A stretch of DNA of 64,000 nucleotides from Kibdelosporangium philippinense (GCF_021390435.2 NZ_JAJVCN010000001.1:2976001-3040000), one strand, 5' to 3'; positions 51,460-61,717 are shown, numbered from the stretch's first letter. Made by a program: numbers and translations. The notes: generated by a model from the sequence alone, not told the origin.

Positions 51460-53925
51460 GTGTTGAGAACCTCGATCCTGCTCACCGCTTTGGTCCTTAG
51501 TGCCACGACGGTGCCCGCGTCGGCCGAGCCGACGTGGCAACCGGGAAAACCGCCACTGACCACACCGTGGACCAGTCAAGTCGGTCCCAAGAACGCACTA
51601 CCTGAGTATCCACGTCCACAGTTGACCAGGGAGCGTTGGCGAAACCTCAACGGTGTCTGGGAATTCGCCGGTGCGAAAGAGGGAGACGCACCGCCGATCG
51701 GGAAACCCTTGGCCGAACGGGTACTTGTGCCTTACCCGATCGAGTCCGCCCTGTCCGGGATTCAGCGTCGCGAGGACCGGATGTGGTACCGGCGCACGTT
51801 CGACGTACCGCAGAACTGGCGTGGCGACCGCGTCAAGCTGAACTTCGGCGCCGTCGACTACGACAGCACGATCTGGGTGAACGGCCGCAAGGTCGGCACG
51901 CACCGAGGCGGCTACGACTCGTTCAGTCTCGACATCACCGATGCCCTGACCGCACGTGGCCCGCAGGAAGTCGTGGTCGGCGTGACCGACCTGACCGACG
52001 CGACCTGGCAACCCGTTGGCAAGCAGCGAAACGTGCCCGACCGAGGCATCTTCTACACGTCCAGTTCCGGGATCTGGCAAACGGTCTGGCTGGAACCCGT
52101 GGCAGCCAGCAACATCACGCAACTCGACCAGACACCGAACCTCAGCGACTCCACACTCCGGGTCACCCCGCGGATCGACGGTGACACCCGAGGCATGATG
52201 GTGGAAGCCGTCGCGTACGACCAGAACAGGCCGGTCGGGCGAACGGTTGGTACTCCCGGCGAGGAGCTGAAGCTGCCCGTGCCTGACGCGAAGCTGTGGT
52301 CCCCGGACTCACCATTCCTCTACGACCTCAAAGTCAGACTGGTCAAGGGGTATGGTGCGGTCGACGAGGTCCGGTCATACTTCGGGATGCGCCAGATCGG
52401 TATGGCGCCGGGCGCCGACGGCAAAATGCGGATGATCCTCAACGGCAAGATCCTGTTCCAGATGTCCACACTGGACCAGGGATTCTGGCCGGACGGCATC
52501 CACACCGCGCCGACGGACGCGGCACTGCGATTCGACCTGGAACAGCACAAGGTTCTCGGGTTCAACACGGTCCGCAAGCACATCAAGGTCGAGCCGGACC
52601 GGTGGTTCTACCACGCCGACAAGCTCGGATTGCTGGTGTGGCAGGACATGCCGTCGATGAAGACGTCGAACCAGCTGCCACCGGTGGACGCGCAGCAGCA
52701 GTTCGAACGCGAGATGCACACAATGATCGACAAGCACAAGAGCTTCACGTCGGTCGTGGCGTGGGTGCCGTTCAACGAAGGCTGGGGCGAGTGGGACCGT
52801 ACAGCGACCGGACGGATCGCCGATGACGTCAAGAAGCAGGACCCAAGCAGGCTGGTGAACGCGCACAGCGGCGTGAACTGCTGTGCGTCCAAAGGCGACT
52901 CGGGCCGAGGTGACATCCTCGACCATCATGCCTACGTCGGCCCGGCAACGCCTTCGCCAAGCGCGACGAGGGTTGCCGCCGACGGTGAACACGGTGGATT
53001 CGGCCTGGAAGTCGAAGGCCACATGTGGTTCGGCGGGGGTCACGCGTATGAAATGACGCCTGACTCAGCGACCTTGACCCGTCGCTACGTCGAGAACCAG
53101 CGGGACGTCCTGGCAGCGGCGCAGAAGTGCGGGATCAGCGCGGCGATCTACACCCAGATCACCGATGTCGAGCACGAGGTGAACGGATTCTTCACCTACG
53201 ACCGGCAAGTCCGAAAGATGGACTTCGGCCAGGTGAAGGCGATCAACGACGAGATCATCAAGAAAGCCGACGGCACCGGAAGCGGCCCGAACCCAGGCCC
53301 AGGAACACCTGGCCTTGACGGCATCACCTACTATCCCTTCAACGAAGGAACAGGCACAACGACCGCGGACGAGGTCGGCACGAAGGACGCCACCCTCAAC
53401 AACGCGACGTGGACCGTGGGCCATCCAGGCCAGGCTGTCCAGTTCAACGGTAGCAACTCCACAGTGGACATCGGTGCCAGCATCCTTGACACCACTGGCA
53501 ACTACAGCGCGGCGGCGTGGGTCAAACTGGACAGTCTCGGTGGGTTCGCCACGGCGGTCAGCCAAGACGGGCCGACCAACAGCGCCTTCTTCCTGCAATA
53601 CTCGGGCGCGGACAACCGGTTCGCGTTCAGTTTCGCGGGCGTGCGGGCTCTTGCTCCGGTCGCGCCGGAGCCTGGGCGTTGGTACCACATCGTCGGTGTC
53701 CGTGACGTCAGAGCAGGCTCGCTGACCCTCTATGTCGACGGCCAGCCAGCCGGGACGGCGTACTCCTGCGACGGCGGACCGGGCGCGGGCAACACAGTGA
53801 TCGGGCGCGCGAAGTTCAACGGTGGTCCGGTGGACTACTGGCGCGGGCCGATCGATCAGGTGCACCTCTACGACCGGGCGCTGCCCGCCGCCGAGGTCGC
53901 GCGGCTCTACGCGTCAGGCCGGTAG
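51460..53925 (+). CDS. secreted GH2-family glycoside hydrolase with C-terminal LamG domain
   Basis: 821 residues, GTG 51460 behind AAGGAGG. Sec signal (LRTSILLTALVLSATTVPASA). N-terminal galactose-binding-like domain (RERWRNLNGVWEFA, NFGAVDYDSTIWVNGRKVG), Ig-like part, TIM barrel with acid/base Glu440 in VPFNEGWGEWD and probable nucleophile Glu510 in DGEHGGFGL; Pro/Gly linker near 610, then LamG/concanavalin domain (HPGQAVQFNGSNSTVDIG, WYHIVGVRD). Secreted beta-galactosidase/glucuronidase- or arabinofuranosidase-like enzyme feeding the ABC importer, in the same operon. Ends overlapping jetC by 12 bases. Confidence 0.85.
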   Translation: MLRTSILLTALVLSATTVPASAEPTWQPGKPPLTTPWTSQVGPKNALPEYPRPQLTRERWRNLNGVWEFAGAKEGDAPPIGKPLAERVLVPYPIESALSGIQRREDRMWYRRTFDVPQNWRGDRVKLNFGAVDYDSTIWVNGRKVGTHRGGYDSFSLDITDALTARGPQEVVVGVTDLTDATWQPVGKQRNVPDRGIFYTSSSGIWQTVWLEPVAASNITQLDQTPNLSDSTLRVTPRIDGDTRGMMVEAVAYDQNRPVGRTVGTPGEELKLPVPDAKLWSPDSPFLYDLKVRLVKGYGAVDEVRSYFGMRQIGMAPGADGKMRMILNGKILFQMSTLDQGFWPDGIHTAPTDAALRFDLEQHKVLGFNTVRKHIKVEPDRWFYHADKLGLLVWQDMPSMKTSNQLPPVDAQQQFEREMHTMIDKHKSFTSVVAWVPFNEGWGEWDRTATGRIADDVKKQDPSRLVNAHSGVNCCASKGDSGRGDILDHHAYVGPATPSPSATRVAADGEHGGFGLEVEGHMWFGGGHAYEMTPDSATLTRRYVENQRDVLAAAQKCGISAAIYTQITDVEHEVNGFFTYDRQVRKMDFGQVKAINDEIIKKADGTGSGPNPGPGTPGLDGITYYPFNEGTGTTTADEVGTKDATLNNATWTVGHPGQAVQFNGSNSTVDIGASILDTTGNYSAAAWVKLDSLGGFATAVSQDGPTNSAFFLQYSGADNRFAFSFAGVRALAPVAPEPGRWYHIVGVRDVRAGSLTLYVDGQPAGTAYSCDGGPGAGNTVIGRAKFNGGPVDYWRGPIDQVHLYDRALPAAEVARLYASGR

Positions 53926-56900
53926 GAGATCCTGACCGTTCCAGGTGAAGCGGGCGGTGGTGACGGCTTCGTCGCCGTCACCACCGCCTGTCACCAGTTG
54001 GTGGATGCCGACACCGGCAAGTTCGCTGTAGGTGCACCACTCGTGGTCGGATGTGAGCATCAGGTCCAAGTCGAGTTCGGACAACAAGCCGAAGACCTGG
54101 CCACGGTTGGTGGTGTCCACGCCGACGAACACCTCGTCGAGCAGGATGATCCTTGGAGCCTCGGCGACCGCCTGGTAGTGCGCGGCCACGGCAGCGAACA
54201 AGGGAAGGTGCAACGCGATGGCCTTTTCCCCGCCGGACAGCGCACCGTGCAGCTTCTTGGTCAGCAGCTGCCAGCCTTGGCCGTTCGCCCGGTCCACTTT
54301 GACCACGAACCGGTGCCACGCGGTGTAGTCGAAGACTTGGGCCAGTTGTTGTTCCCAGCTGGTGGCGGTGTCGTCTGCCTTCGCCTGCTCAATCCGGTCA
54401 CGGAAGAACCGGTGCAACGAGTCACGGTCGTCGTCGGTGAGCCTGGCGGGATCCTTCAACAACAGGTCACGGGCGGTCTTGGTCCCTGGCGGGAGCTCAG
54501 GAGCGACCTGCCACACGAGTCGCACGGCCACTTTGGACGCGGTGCGCACCCGTTCAAGCCGGGCGTTCATCCCGTCGACGAGTTCGTTGGCCTGCCGGAT
54601 CCGGGCGGCGAGGTGCCTGCGGGTATCGCCGGTCAGCGTCTGGTCGAACAGCTCCCGCTCGTGCTCGGTGATCTCCGACTGCGCCTGATCGGCTTCCGCA
54701 CGAAGGATGTGGAGCAGTTCCGCCGCACCGACTCGCAATCCGTCCACCACCGCGGTGAAGACCTGCACGTCCTCGTCGATGGTCAGATCGAGGTCCGCAC
54801 GGGAACTCAGCCCGGTGCGGCTGGTGTGCACCGACTCCAGCAACCGGCCAAGCGCGTCGCTGAGGTTTCCGGCCGTGTGGGGGATGTTCGGCCACGCGTG
54901 CGCGACGAACCGTGCCGCGTCCAGTGCCGCCCGAATGCCTTCCGAGCCTGCGAGGATCTCGGTGAACCGCGACAGGTCAGGCAGTTCGCTGTCGGCGGGG
55001 AACACGCTCGCGGCCAGGTGCCGGAACCGGTGTGCGGCGGCGTCTCGCTTGGCGCTGGCCTCGTCACGCACGTTCGCGTCAGTTTGGCGCTGCGCGTCGA
55101 GCGAACCCAACTGCTGGGCCAACGCCGTGACTTGGGTTCTTGTCATGGTCTGTTCGGAGTTCAACGTGCGTACGGCCACGCCCAGCCGTTCGATTTCCTG
55201 CAGAATCTCGCGGTAGTCCACGTCGAGCGTGCTGTCGATGGCGTCAAGCTTCGCGGCAAGCGCGGCATGGTGGCGTTCGGCCCGCGTCGCCTCGTCTTCG
55301 CGCTCGCGCGCGGTCGCGTCGGAGCGCTGGGCTTGTCCGGCAAGGGTTTCGGCCGTCCGCTGGAGAGATATCAGCGTGTTGCGTTCATACAGCCATGTTT
55401 CGGCTAGGTCGGCGAATGCGCTGATCTCGGTTTCCAGTGCGGTCAACGCTGCTCGGTCGGTAGGGACGTTGTTCTCGGCAGCTGTGCCGGTGAGCCGGTG
55501 CAACGCTTGGCTGGCGTCCCGTTCGCGGGCGGACACGATGCCGACTCGATGGCGCACCACCGACTCAGCCGCACCGACATCCGCTTGTGCCGCGGTCAGT
55601 TCTTGGCTGGCAGCGATCAGTGGGGCATGCGATGGCCTCGCATCTCGTTCCTGGCTGATGAGAGAACGCCTTGTGTTCAAAGTGGAGAGTTGGTCGCGCA
55701 GATCGATGATCGCCGTGTCGAGGTCCGCGATCTGGGAGCGCAGCACTTCGATCCGGCGTTCCCTGGCGCGCTGGCGCGTCCTCGCGCCGATGTGACCGGC
55801 GTGATCTTTGTGCCACGCGCCTGTCAGCGCGCCCATCCGCCACGTGCCGTCGGCACTGATGGCCGCGGGTCCGGCCGGAAGACGATCGTCGAAAGCCACC
55901 GCCGCCAGCACCTGCTGGATGATCGCGCGATCGATCTCGGAATCGGGCTCGGCGACAAGGACGTCCGCCAGCGATCGGCCGATGGCCGGGGACAGCGATG
56001 AGACGTCGGTGAACGTGTCGAGTCCCTGGATCTCGCCGCTCGGCCTGATCCAGGCGTCCAGCAGGCCGGATGCTTCGAGCGCGGCCTCGATGCCGGCATA
56101 TGCCTTCTCGGGCACCGAAGCGGCGAAGTCCACCAATCGCCACAGCGGCGCACCGGACATGCGAGCGCGGTCGGCAGTCCGGAACGGTGGTGGCAACGGC
56201 GGAATGTCCTCGTGTGCGGCCAGCCGTCGCACCTCGTCGGACACAAGTGCTCGTTCGTGTTCCACGTCAGCGAGTCGAGGTTCGGTGATCGCCTCCTGCC
56301 GGGTGATCTTGCCAAGCGCGTCCTCCGCTGCCGAGTTGATCACCGCGAGGACGGCGGGCTCGGAGTCGATGCCGGCCATGAGAACTTCGCCATCTGTGAT
56401 GCGAAGTTCCCTGCATGCGGCCATCCAGGCGATGAACTGGCTGGTCAGCTCGCTCAGTTCGGCTTCACGGTGCTGAGCCGTTGCCTCAAGGTGCCGGGTG
56501 GCGGTGGTGAGGCCGGACCTTGCTGTGTCGAGGTCCTCCTCGGCATGCAGGCGACGCTCGATCGCGCGCTCATGCTTGTCGACTGCCTCGCGGACAGTGC
56601 GGATCTGACCCTGCCTGCTCTGCACCGCGGCACGAAGGAACCGCCGATCCGGGTTGCCGGCGAGTTCGGTGTGGACACTGGAAAGTCCAGCTCTGGCGGC
56701 AGAGTGCCGGATTTCCGTCTCCACCACTGCGAGGATTGCCACTTGCCCGGCTGCCGCGTCAGCGGCCTGGTCCGCGTGTGCCCGATCCGCGTCGGCTTCG
56801 ACTCGCCGGGTCGTCGCGCTGGCGCGCAGTCTGGCCGCCTGTTCAGCGGCCGCTGTTGTTTGTTCACGCAACCGGGCCAGTTCAAGGCCCTGCTTGTACG

Positions 56901-57879
56901 CTTCGCTCTCGGTCAGCCCGGTCTTGCGGGCTTCGGCCTCGATGATCCGCTCGTCGAGTTCCGCCACCCGCGTCTCGGCCGATTCCTTCTGTGCGGCGAC
57001 CTGCTCGTACTGCTCGGCTGAACGGCGGGCAGCCCGCGTGAGATTGTCCAATTCGGTCGTCGCGGAGATCACGGTCGCCGAACCCGCTCGCAGTACCCGC
57101 TGGGCGTAAGTCTTCTGACGTCCGGCCAACGCACGAGTCGCTGTGACCTCCTCCTGGAGGGTTGCCAGCCGTTCCCGTTGCGCATCCAACCGCTCGAACC
57201 CCTCGGCGAGATCCGAGATCTCCTGCTGACCCAACGGCGGAAGGGCGCGGGACAGCAAAGTGGACAACAGCGCCGGATCCAGCCGCTGGGACAGTTTCGG
57301 TGTCCGCAGCTGCAACAGAGCCGTGATCAGCGCGTCGTACCGCTGCTCGCTCAAGCCAGGAAACAGCACGGCCCGGACTTCCGTGCGATAGTCGCTCGCA
57401 TTGGCATGCACGACACCGTCGTCGCCGAGCCGCTCAGCCAAGGCGTTCTTGGTCAGCGGCTGGTTGGCTTCGTTGACCAGCGTGATGCCGTCCGGTGTAC
57501 CGATTCGCAGGCTCGTCGTGAAGTAGTCCGGGTGGACTGTGGTGGTGTGCGTGCTGGCTTGCAGCCGCGCACCGCAACAGAACCACTCGCCCTGCCGCTG
57601 GAACTCCAGCCACACGTAGCCGACACGAGTGGTCCCGCTGGCACCTTCCCCCATCAGGTTCCAGTGCATGGTCCGTTCGCTGGTGCCGAACGTGGACAGC
57701 CGGTTGGCCCGCAGGCTCGCGTCGAACAAGAACGGCAACAGCAGTTCGAGGGCCTTGGATTTGCCGCTGCCGTTCGGGCCGCGCAGCAGCAGGCGTCCAC
57801 TGTGGAACTCGAACACCTCGTCGTAGTACCGCCAGACGTTGAGAATGCCGGCACGAGAAGGAGTCCACCGTTCGGTCAT
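53914..57879 (-). CDS. jetC: Wadjet type II SMC-like ATPase JetC (TIGR02680)
   Basis: 1321 residues. N-terminal half: SRAGILNVWRYYDEVFEF and Walker A GPNGSGKSK (34-42). Long coiled-coil arms (about 230-600 and 730-1150, rich in Glu, Arg, Ala) around a hinge. C-terminal: signature LSGGEKA at 1214-1220, Walker B IILLDEVFVGVD (about 1244-1255) and LTSDHEW. It is the SMC/MukB-like motor of Wadjet, which loop-extrudes along DNA and presents small circular plasmids to the JetD nuclease. Coupled to jetB by ATGA (57876-57879). Last gene of the operon. Confidence 0.92.
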   Translation of the reverse strand: MTERWTPSRAGILNVWRYYDEVFEFHSGRLLLRGPNGSGKSKALELLLPFLFDASLRANRLSTFGTSERTMHWNLMGEGASGTTRVGYVWLEFQRQGEWFCCGARLQASTHTTTVHPDYFTTSLRIGTPDGITLVNEANQPLTKNALAERLGDDGVVHANASDYRTEVRAVLFPGLSEQRYDALITALLQLRTPKLSQRLDPALLSTLLSRALPPLGQQEISDLAEGFERLDAQRERLATLQEEVTATRALAGRQKTYAQRVLRAGSATVISATTELDNLTRAARRSAEQYEQVAAQKESAETRVAELDERIIEAEARKTGLTESEAYKQGLELARLREQTTAAAEQAARLRASATTRRVEADADRAHADQAADAAAGQVAILAVVETEIRHSAARAGLSSVHTELAGNPDRRFLRAAVQSRQGQIRTVREAVDKHERAIERRLHAEEDLDTARSGLTTATRHLEATAQHREAELSELTSQFIAWMAACRELRITDGEVLMAGIDSEPAVLAVINSAAEDALGKITRQEAITEPRLADVEHERALVSDEVRRLAAHEDIPPLPPPFRTADRARMSGAPLWRLVDFAASVPEKAYAGIEAALEASGLLDAWIRPSGEIQGLDTFTDVSSLSPAIGRSLADVLVAEPDSEIDRAIIQQVLAAVAFDDRLPAGPAAISADGTWRMGALTGAWHKDHAGHIGARTRQRARERRIEVLRSQIADLDTAIIDLRDQLSTLNTRRSLISQERDARPSHAPLIAASQELTAAQADVGAAESVVRHRVGIVSARERDASQALHRLTGTAAENNVPTDRAALTALETEISAFADLAETWLYERNTLISLQRTAETLAGQAQRSDATAREREDEATRAERHHAALAAKLDAIDSTLDVDYREILQEIERLGVAVRTLNSEQTMTRTQVTALAQQLGSLDAQRQTDANVRDEASAKRDAAAHRFRHLAASVFPADSELPDLSRFTEILAGSEGIRAALDAARFVAHAWPNIPHTAGNLSDALGRLLESVHTSRTGLSSRADLDLTIDEDVQVFTAVVDGLRVGAAELLHILRAEADQAQSEITEHERELFDQTLTGDTRRHLAARIRQANELVDGMNARLERVRTASKVAVRLVWQVAPELPPGTKTARDLLLKDPARLTDDDRDSLHRFFRDRIEQAKADDTATSWEQQLAQVFDYTAWHRFVVKVDRANGQGWQLLTKKLHGALSGGEKAIALHLPLFAAVAAHYQAVAEAPRIILLDEVFVGVDTTNRGQVFGLLSELDLDLMLTSDHEWCTYSELAGVGIHQLVTGGGDGDEAVTTARFTWNGQDLLPA

Positions 57880-59081
57880 GAGTCCGTCACCCGCGCGGCT
57901 GTGACCGAATACCGCGCTGCGGCTGGCAGCGGCCGGATGAGCGTCGCGGTGATCTCGACCAGCCCGAACCCGGTCAACACAGCCAGCGCGTCGGACACGA
58001 GTTGTACCGCACCATCCTCACCGCGATAGCTCTTGGCCCACTTGGGAAACTTGTCCAGCAGGTCGATCGCGGTGCGCCGCAACTGCTCGACCGTGACCGG
58101 ACCGTCGACAAAATCCAGCAGCAGCAAGGCAGCGACCTTGGCGGTGCCCGCGTCGTCAGGAAACCGAGTATCCGTGGCGACTGCGTCGACGTCCACGAAC
58201 ATCATGCCCTCGGCACGTTCCTCCAACACGAAACCGCCCTGCTCGGCTGCTTGGCGAACGAGCCGTTTGCCGGTTGGCGAGCTGATGTACGCGTGCTCGT
58301 CAGCGGACAGATCGGCGAAGTACAGCACCGGATCGTCCACCAGCCGTCGAAAGACCGAATGCCGCAGCCACAGGTTGCGCTGCACGTCGGTGGACTCGAC
58401 GGAACCGTAACGCCGCTCGCGGGAGACATCGGCAAGCACCTGCTCGAAGCGCAGCGGGACTTCGTCGAGCGGAATGTCCGACTGCGACGGACCAACCGGC
58501 GCGGCGAGCAGTCTGAGCAGGAGCGTGGAGTCCACTCGATACAGCACCTTGGCCGAAGCGGAATCGACAAACGTCTCGGTGGTGCCGTCGACGACTTCGA
58601 GCACGCCGAACGACTCCAGCAATCGCAGCACGTCGACGAACGCCATGCGCTCGGTGCGGCTGGCGGTCTCGAACGTGACCAGCGCCTCGTCGGCATTCGT
58701 CGCACTGGTCACCCGGTCGGCGAGCAGGCCGATCGTCGTCACCGGCACTGTGAGCAACTCGGCCGCGGTCACACAAAGCAGGACGTATCGCCGTCGGTCG
58801 AAGGACGCGCGACCTGAACGCAACCGGCGGGCGGGGCGGCTGGGGTCGATCGCCGCCCGCACTTTCATCAACCTCGCGTACCCCAGGCGTGGTTCGACAG
58901 TCAGTGACCAGCCGCAGTAGTAGTCGAACCACTGTTTGATCGGCTCGCGGCGCCTGCGGACCAGGTCGAACGCCTCGGGCGTCGCGTGTTCCGAGAGCAA
59001 CGGCGTGGCCAGCAGTTGCCTGATGCCGAGCGCGACTTCCTCACGCTCGGCGATGACCAGTTGGTTGGCCAGCTGACTCAT
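57876..59081 (-). CDS. jetB: Wadjet type II JetB (DUF2398, TIGR02678)
   Basis: 401 residues from ATG 59081, which overlaps the jetA stop. ANQLVIAEREEVALGIRQLLATPLL is the conserved opening; FDLVRRRREPIKQWFDYYCGWSL and GYARLMKVRA follow, then winged-helix-like repeats typical of MukE/kite subunits. JetB is the kite protein that binds the SMC dimer. A longer open frame upstream is antisense/overlap with jetA and not used. Confidence 0.92.
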   Translation of the reverse strand: MSQLANQLVIAEREEVALGIRQLLATPLLSEHATPEAFDLVRRRREPIKQWFDYYCGWSLTVEPRLGYARLMKVRAAIDPSRPARRLRSGRASFDRRRYVLLCVTAAELLTVPVTTIGLLADRVTSATNADEALVTFETASRTERMAFVDVLRLLESFGVLEVVDGTTETFVDSASAKVLYRVDSTLLLRLLAAPVGPSQSDIPLDEVPLRFEQVLADVSRERRYGSVESTDVQRNLWLRHSVFRRLVDDPVLYFADLSADEHAYISSPTGKRLVRQAAEQGGFVLEERAEGMMFVDVDAVATDTRFPDDAGTAKVAALLLLDFVDGPVTVEQLRRTAIDLLDKFPKWAKSYRGEDGAVQLVSDALAVLTGFGLVEITATLIRPLPAAARYSVTAARVTDS

Positions 59082-60577
59082 CTGGTTTTGATCTCGATCT
59101 CGTAGTCGGGTCCGTGGAACACACCACGCGGCGTGACCAGGGATGTGGTGGCTCCGTTCGGTGGCTGCCGCAGGAGGATCTCGACCCGGCCGTCCGATGT
59201 GGTGCCGTGGCAAAGCCCGTCGTCGCCGACGGCGTTGCCCAGCGCCCGGCCAAGCAGATCGAGCAGCCGCTCGAACACCGAGTGGTCGAGCCGGCCGAAT
59301 GACGACAGCCGAACGACACCACCTGTGTCGAGCATGCTCCACGCGGCTTCGAGCTCAGCCCTTTCGGCAAGTGCCCGCTGCGCGCGTGCCGCTTTGATCA
59401 CCGCGACATCTCGTACGCGCCCGGTACGGGTGAACCGTTCCGTGCGACCGGCAGATCGCAATAGGGGAGACACTTCGACCGTGGGAGCGGTACGCCATGA
59501 CGTGCCCGAGGGAACGAGTTCGGGATCCTGGTGTGCGAGGTGGGCGTGCCGGGCCGAGCTCATCCCGAACATCGTCGACCACAATCGGTGCAGGTCGTCC
59601 TGTCCGGGCACGACCGCGAACCACCGTGCCAGCGTACGGAAGTCCGCCACCGCGCTGCTGGCTCGCCGCCGGGACTCGGTGATCCTGTCGAGCACCTGCA
59701 ACAGGGTGATGATGGCCCGCCGGGCAACGGCGTGTAGCTGTTCCACGCGTGGAACTGACCCGTCCAGTGGCAGGAACCACGCTCGCAGCCCGTCCCATCT
59801 GGCGGTGCGGTGCTCAAGCCAGGCTGGCGCTGGATCCGCTTCGGACAGCTGAGGCAGTTCCGCGCCACGCAGCGCCCGGTGATGCATGGCTTCGACACCA
59901 AGCTGCTCGACTGCCTTGATCCGGGTGGCGATCGTGTGCGAGCGCAGGTCGAGATTGGTGACGAACTCCTGCAGGTAGGCCACTGTGGACGCTTTGACTT
60001 CGTGGAACGTCGCCATGGTCGCGCCATCGGCCCGCAGCAGCCGCTGCAGTTCGCCGTTGAACTGCTTGGTGTTGCCGCGCAACGCTTCCAGGTGCGTCTC
60101 CAGCTCGCTCAGCGTGGTGAACACCCTGCGGTCGGAACCGCTTTCGAGCTCGGTGACGAGGTCGCGGAGCCGGTCGGCGATGGCGTCGAGAACGGCGGTC
60201 TGCAACGCGCCTGCCGATGCCAGCACGTCCAATGCGCGCACGACACCGGCGAACGCGGCCTCGCCTTGCCTGGTCAGCGAGTACTGCAGGTTGCGCCGCT
60301 CGTACTCGGCCGCGGTGCGGTAGTTCTCGGAGTGGTTCTGAATGACGTCAAGCAGGTTCCAGGCCCGCAGTTGATCAAGCGCGGCGGCCAGGTCCTCGTC
60401 ATCGATCGCGTCCAGCCAGCCGACCGATCGCAGCCGGGCCCGGATGTCGTCGAGACTCAGCGCGGTTTCCAGCCGTTCGTTCGCCTCGGCGAAGGCGTGC
60501 AGGAGCGACACGTACAGTCCGGCCCGGTCGCCGGTGGTGAAGCGGAACATCTCTGGCGGTACACGGATCGGGTCCAT
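59078..60577 (-). CDS. jetA: Wadjet type II JetA (DUF2397, TIGR02677)
   Basis: 499 residues. RFTTGDRAGLYVSLLHAFAEANERLETALSLDDI (read from about 12) and the NYRTAAEYERRNLQYSLTRQGEAAF winged-helix region, then helical QFNGELQRLLRADG and SAVADFRTLARWF blocks, match DUF2397, the kleisin-like MukF counterpart. It bridges the JetC heads and JetB. Its ATG follows the jetD stop by six bases. Confidence 0.9.
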   Translation of the reverse strand: MDPIRVPPEMFRFTTGDRAGLYVSLLHAFAEANERLETALSLDDIRARLRSVGWLDAIDDEDLAAALDQLRAWNLLDVIQNHSENYRTAAEYERRNLQYSLTRQGEAAFAGVVRALDVLASAGALQTAVLDAIADRLRDLVTELESGSDRRVFTTLSELETHLEALRGNTKQFNGELQRLLRADGATMATFHEVKASTVAYLQEFVTNLDLRSHTIATRIKAVEQLGVEAMHHRALRGAELPQLSEADPAPAWLEHRTARWDGLRAWFLPLDGSVPRVEQLHAVARRAIITLLQVLDRITESRRRASSAVADFRTLARWFAVVPGQDDLHRLWSTMFGMSSARHAHLAHQDPELVPSGTSWRTAPTVEVSPLLRSAGRTERFTRTGRVRDVAVIKAARAQRALAERAELEAAWSMLDTGGVVRLSSFGRLDHSVFERLLDLLGRALGNAVGDDGLCHGTTSDGRVEILLRQPPNGATTSLVTPRGVFHGPDYEIEIKTR

Positions 60578-60583
60578 CGCCGG

Positions 60584-61711
60584 TCAGTATCCCAGCTCGT
60601 CCAGCAACTTGGGGGCCACCCGTTCCTCGGCGAGTGTCCGGCCGTGACGAACCAGGTGGCCGGCCAGATCCGGGTCCCACGGCACCGGCGTGACCCGGCC
60701 GACCGGCGGCCCGTCGGACACTCCGGCCAGATAGTCGGCGCTGGTCATCCGCCACGGCAGCGCGCCGGTTCTCGCCACGACGTACGCGGCGATTCGCAGC
60801 CCGTCCCCGTCAAAGTCCCCGTGGTAGTGCAGACGCGCGGTCAATCGCCGCAACAGCGCCATCGCCGCCGCGCTCGGCCAGCCGGACGTGCACACCATGG
60901 GTGGGCACCGATTGGTGAACCTGGCCAAAGCCATCGCGAGCACGCTGGGATTCTCGACCACCCACACGTCCGGTCCTGGATCACTCACACCCGCCCTGAC
61001 CTGCTGGAGTGTCAAGACCGCCGCGTGCCCGGCCCTCGCGGTCACCCTGAGGATCTGGTCGGCTGGAGTGTCGCCAGCCGATCGGAACCCCGCGATCAGG
61101 ACAGTCGAAGACAGTTGGTCGTCGGCTACACCAACTCGTTCCCACAGCGCGCGGCGATCTTCGATGCCGTACATCGCTGCCAGGGCTTTCATTACGAGGT
61201 GCCCGCAGCGCGTGCCCTCGTCCAACGCGTGTGTGTCGCCGAGTACCGCATCGGCGTACACCGGCAGGGGAACGCCGTCGGCAGGCAGTCGCGCGAGCAC
61301 GGCCAACGTCTTGTCGAGTTCGTCGCGACTGGCACGGATCGTGCGCGCCCATTGCGCCAGCGCGGGTTCAGCCTGTACCACAGGATGGTTCACCAGCCAG
61401 TCGCGCAGCGCGGCTCGCTGCTGGGTGGCACGCTGCCGGTCAGCAGCCCGGTCGCCGATCGGCCCGACAAGCTCGGCCACGATCTCGCGGGTCGACTTGC
61501 CGATCGCCTCGGTCAATGCCTCGTCCAGCCTGGCCAGCGATACGGTCACGGATGTGCCTGGCAGCCGGGCGGAACCGAGCAGGTCCGCGATGGCGGACTG
61601 TTGCTCGTCGTCGAGTCCGTCGAGTTTGATCCGGCTGACTGGCAGGCCTGTCGACAGCCGTGCGTGGACAGCTCTCCACACCGGTGCCAATGCGGGCGAC
61701 AGTCGTTCCAT
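60584..61711 (-). CDS. jetD: Wadjet type II nuclease JetD (DUF2399, TIGR02679)
   Basis: 375 residues from ATG 61711. GLPVSRIKLDGLDDEQQSAIADLLG opens the family; the Toprim core has Glu253 in VWVVENPSVL and HYHGDFDGDGLRI with Asp299, Asp301 and Asp303, the Mg2+-binding residues of the topoisomerase-like fold; C-terminal EERVAPKLLDELGY. JetD cuts the plasmid captured by JetABC. It is the first gene here, while textbook Wadjet operons place it last. The transcript may be leaderless (TATACC six bases before ATG). Confidence 0.92.
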   Translation of the reverse strand: MERLSPALAPVWRAVHARLSTGLPVSRIKLDGLDDEQQSAIADLLGSARLPGTSVTVSLARLDEALTEAIGKSTREIVAELVGPIGDRAADRQRATQQRAALRDWLVNHPVVQAEPALAQWARTIRASRDELDKTLAVLARLPADGVPLPVYADAVLGDTHALDEGTRCGHLVMKALAAMYGIEDRRALWERVGVADDQLSSTVLIAGFRSAGDTPADQILRVTARAGHAAVLTLQQVRAGVSDPGPDVWVVENPSVLAMALARFTNRCPPMVCTSGWPSAAAMALLRRLTARLHYHGDFDGDGLRIAAYVVARTGALPWRMTSADYLAGVSDGPPVGRVTPVPWDPDLAGHLVRHGRTLAEERVAPKLLDELGY

Positions 61712-61717
61712 GCACTG

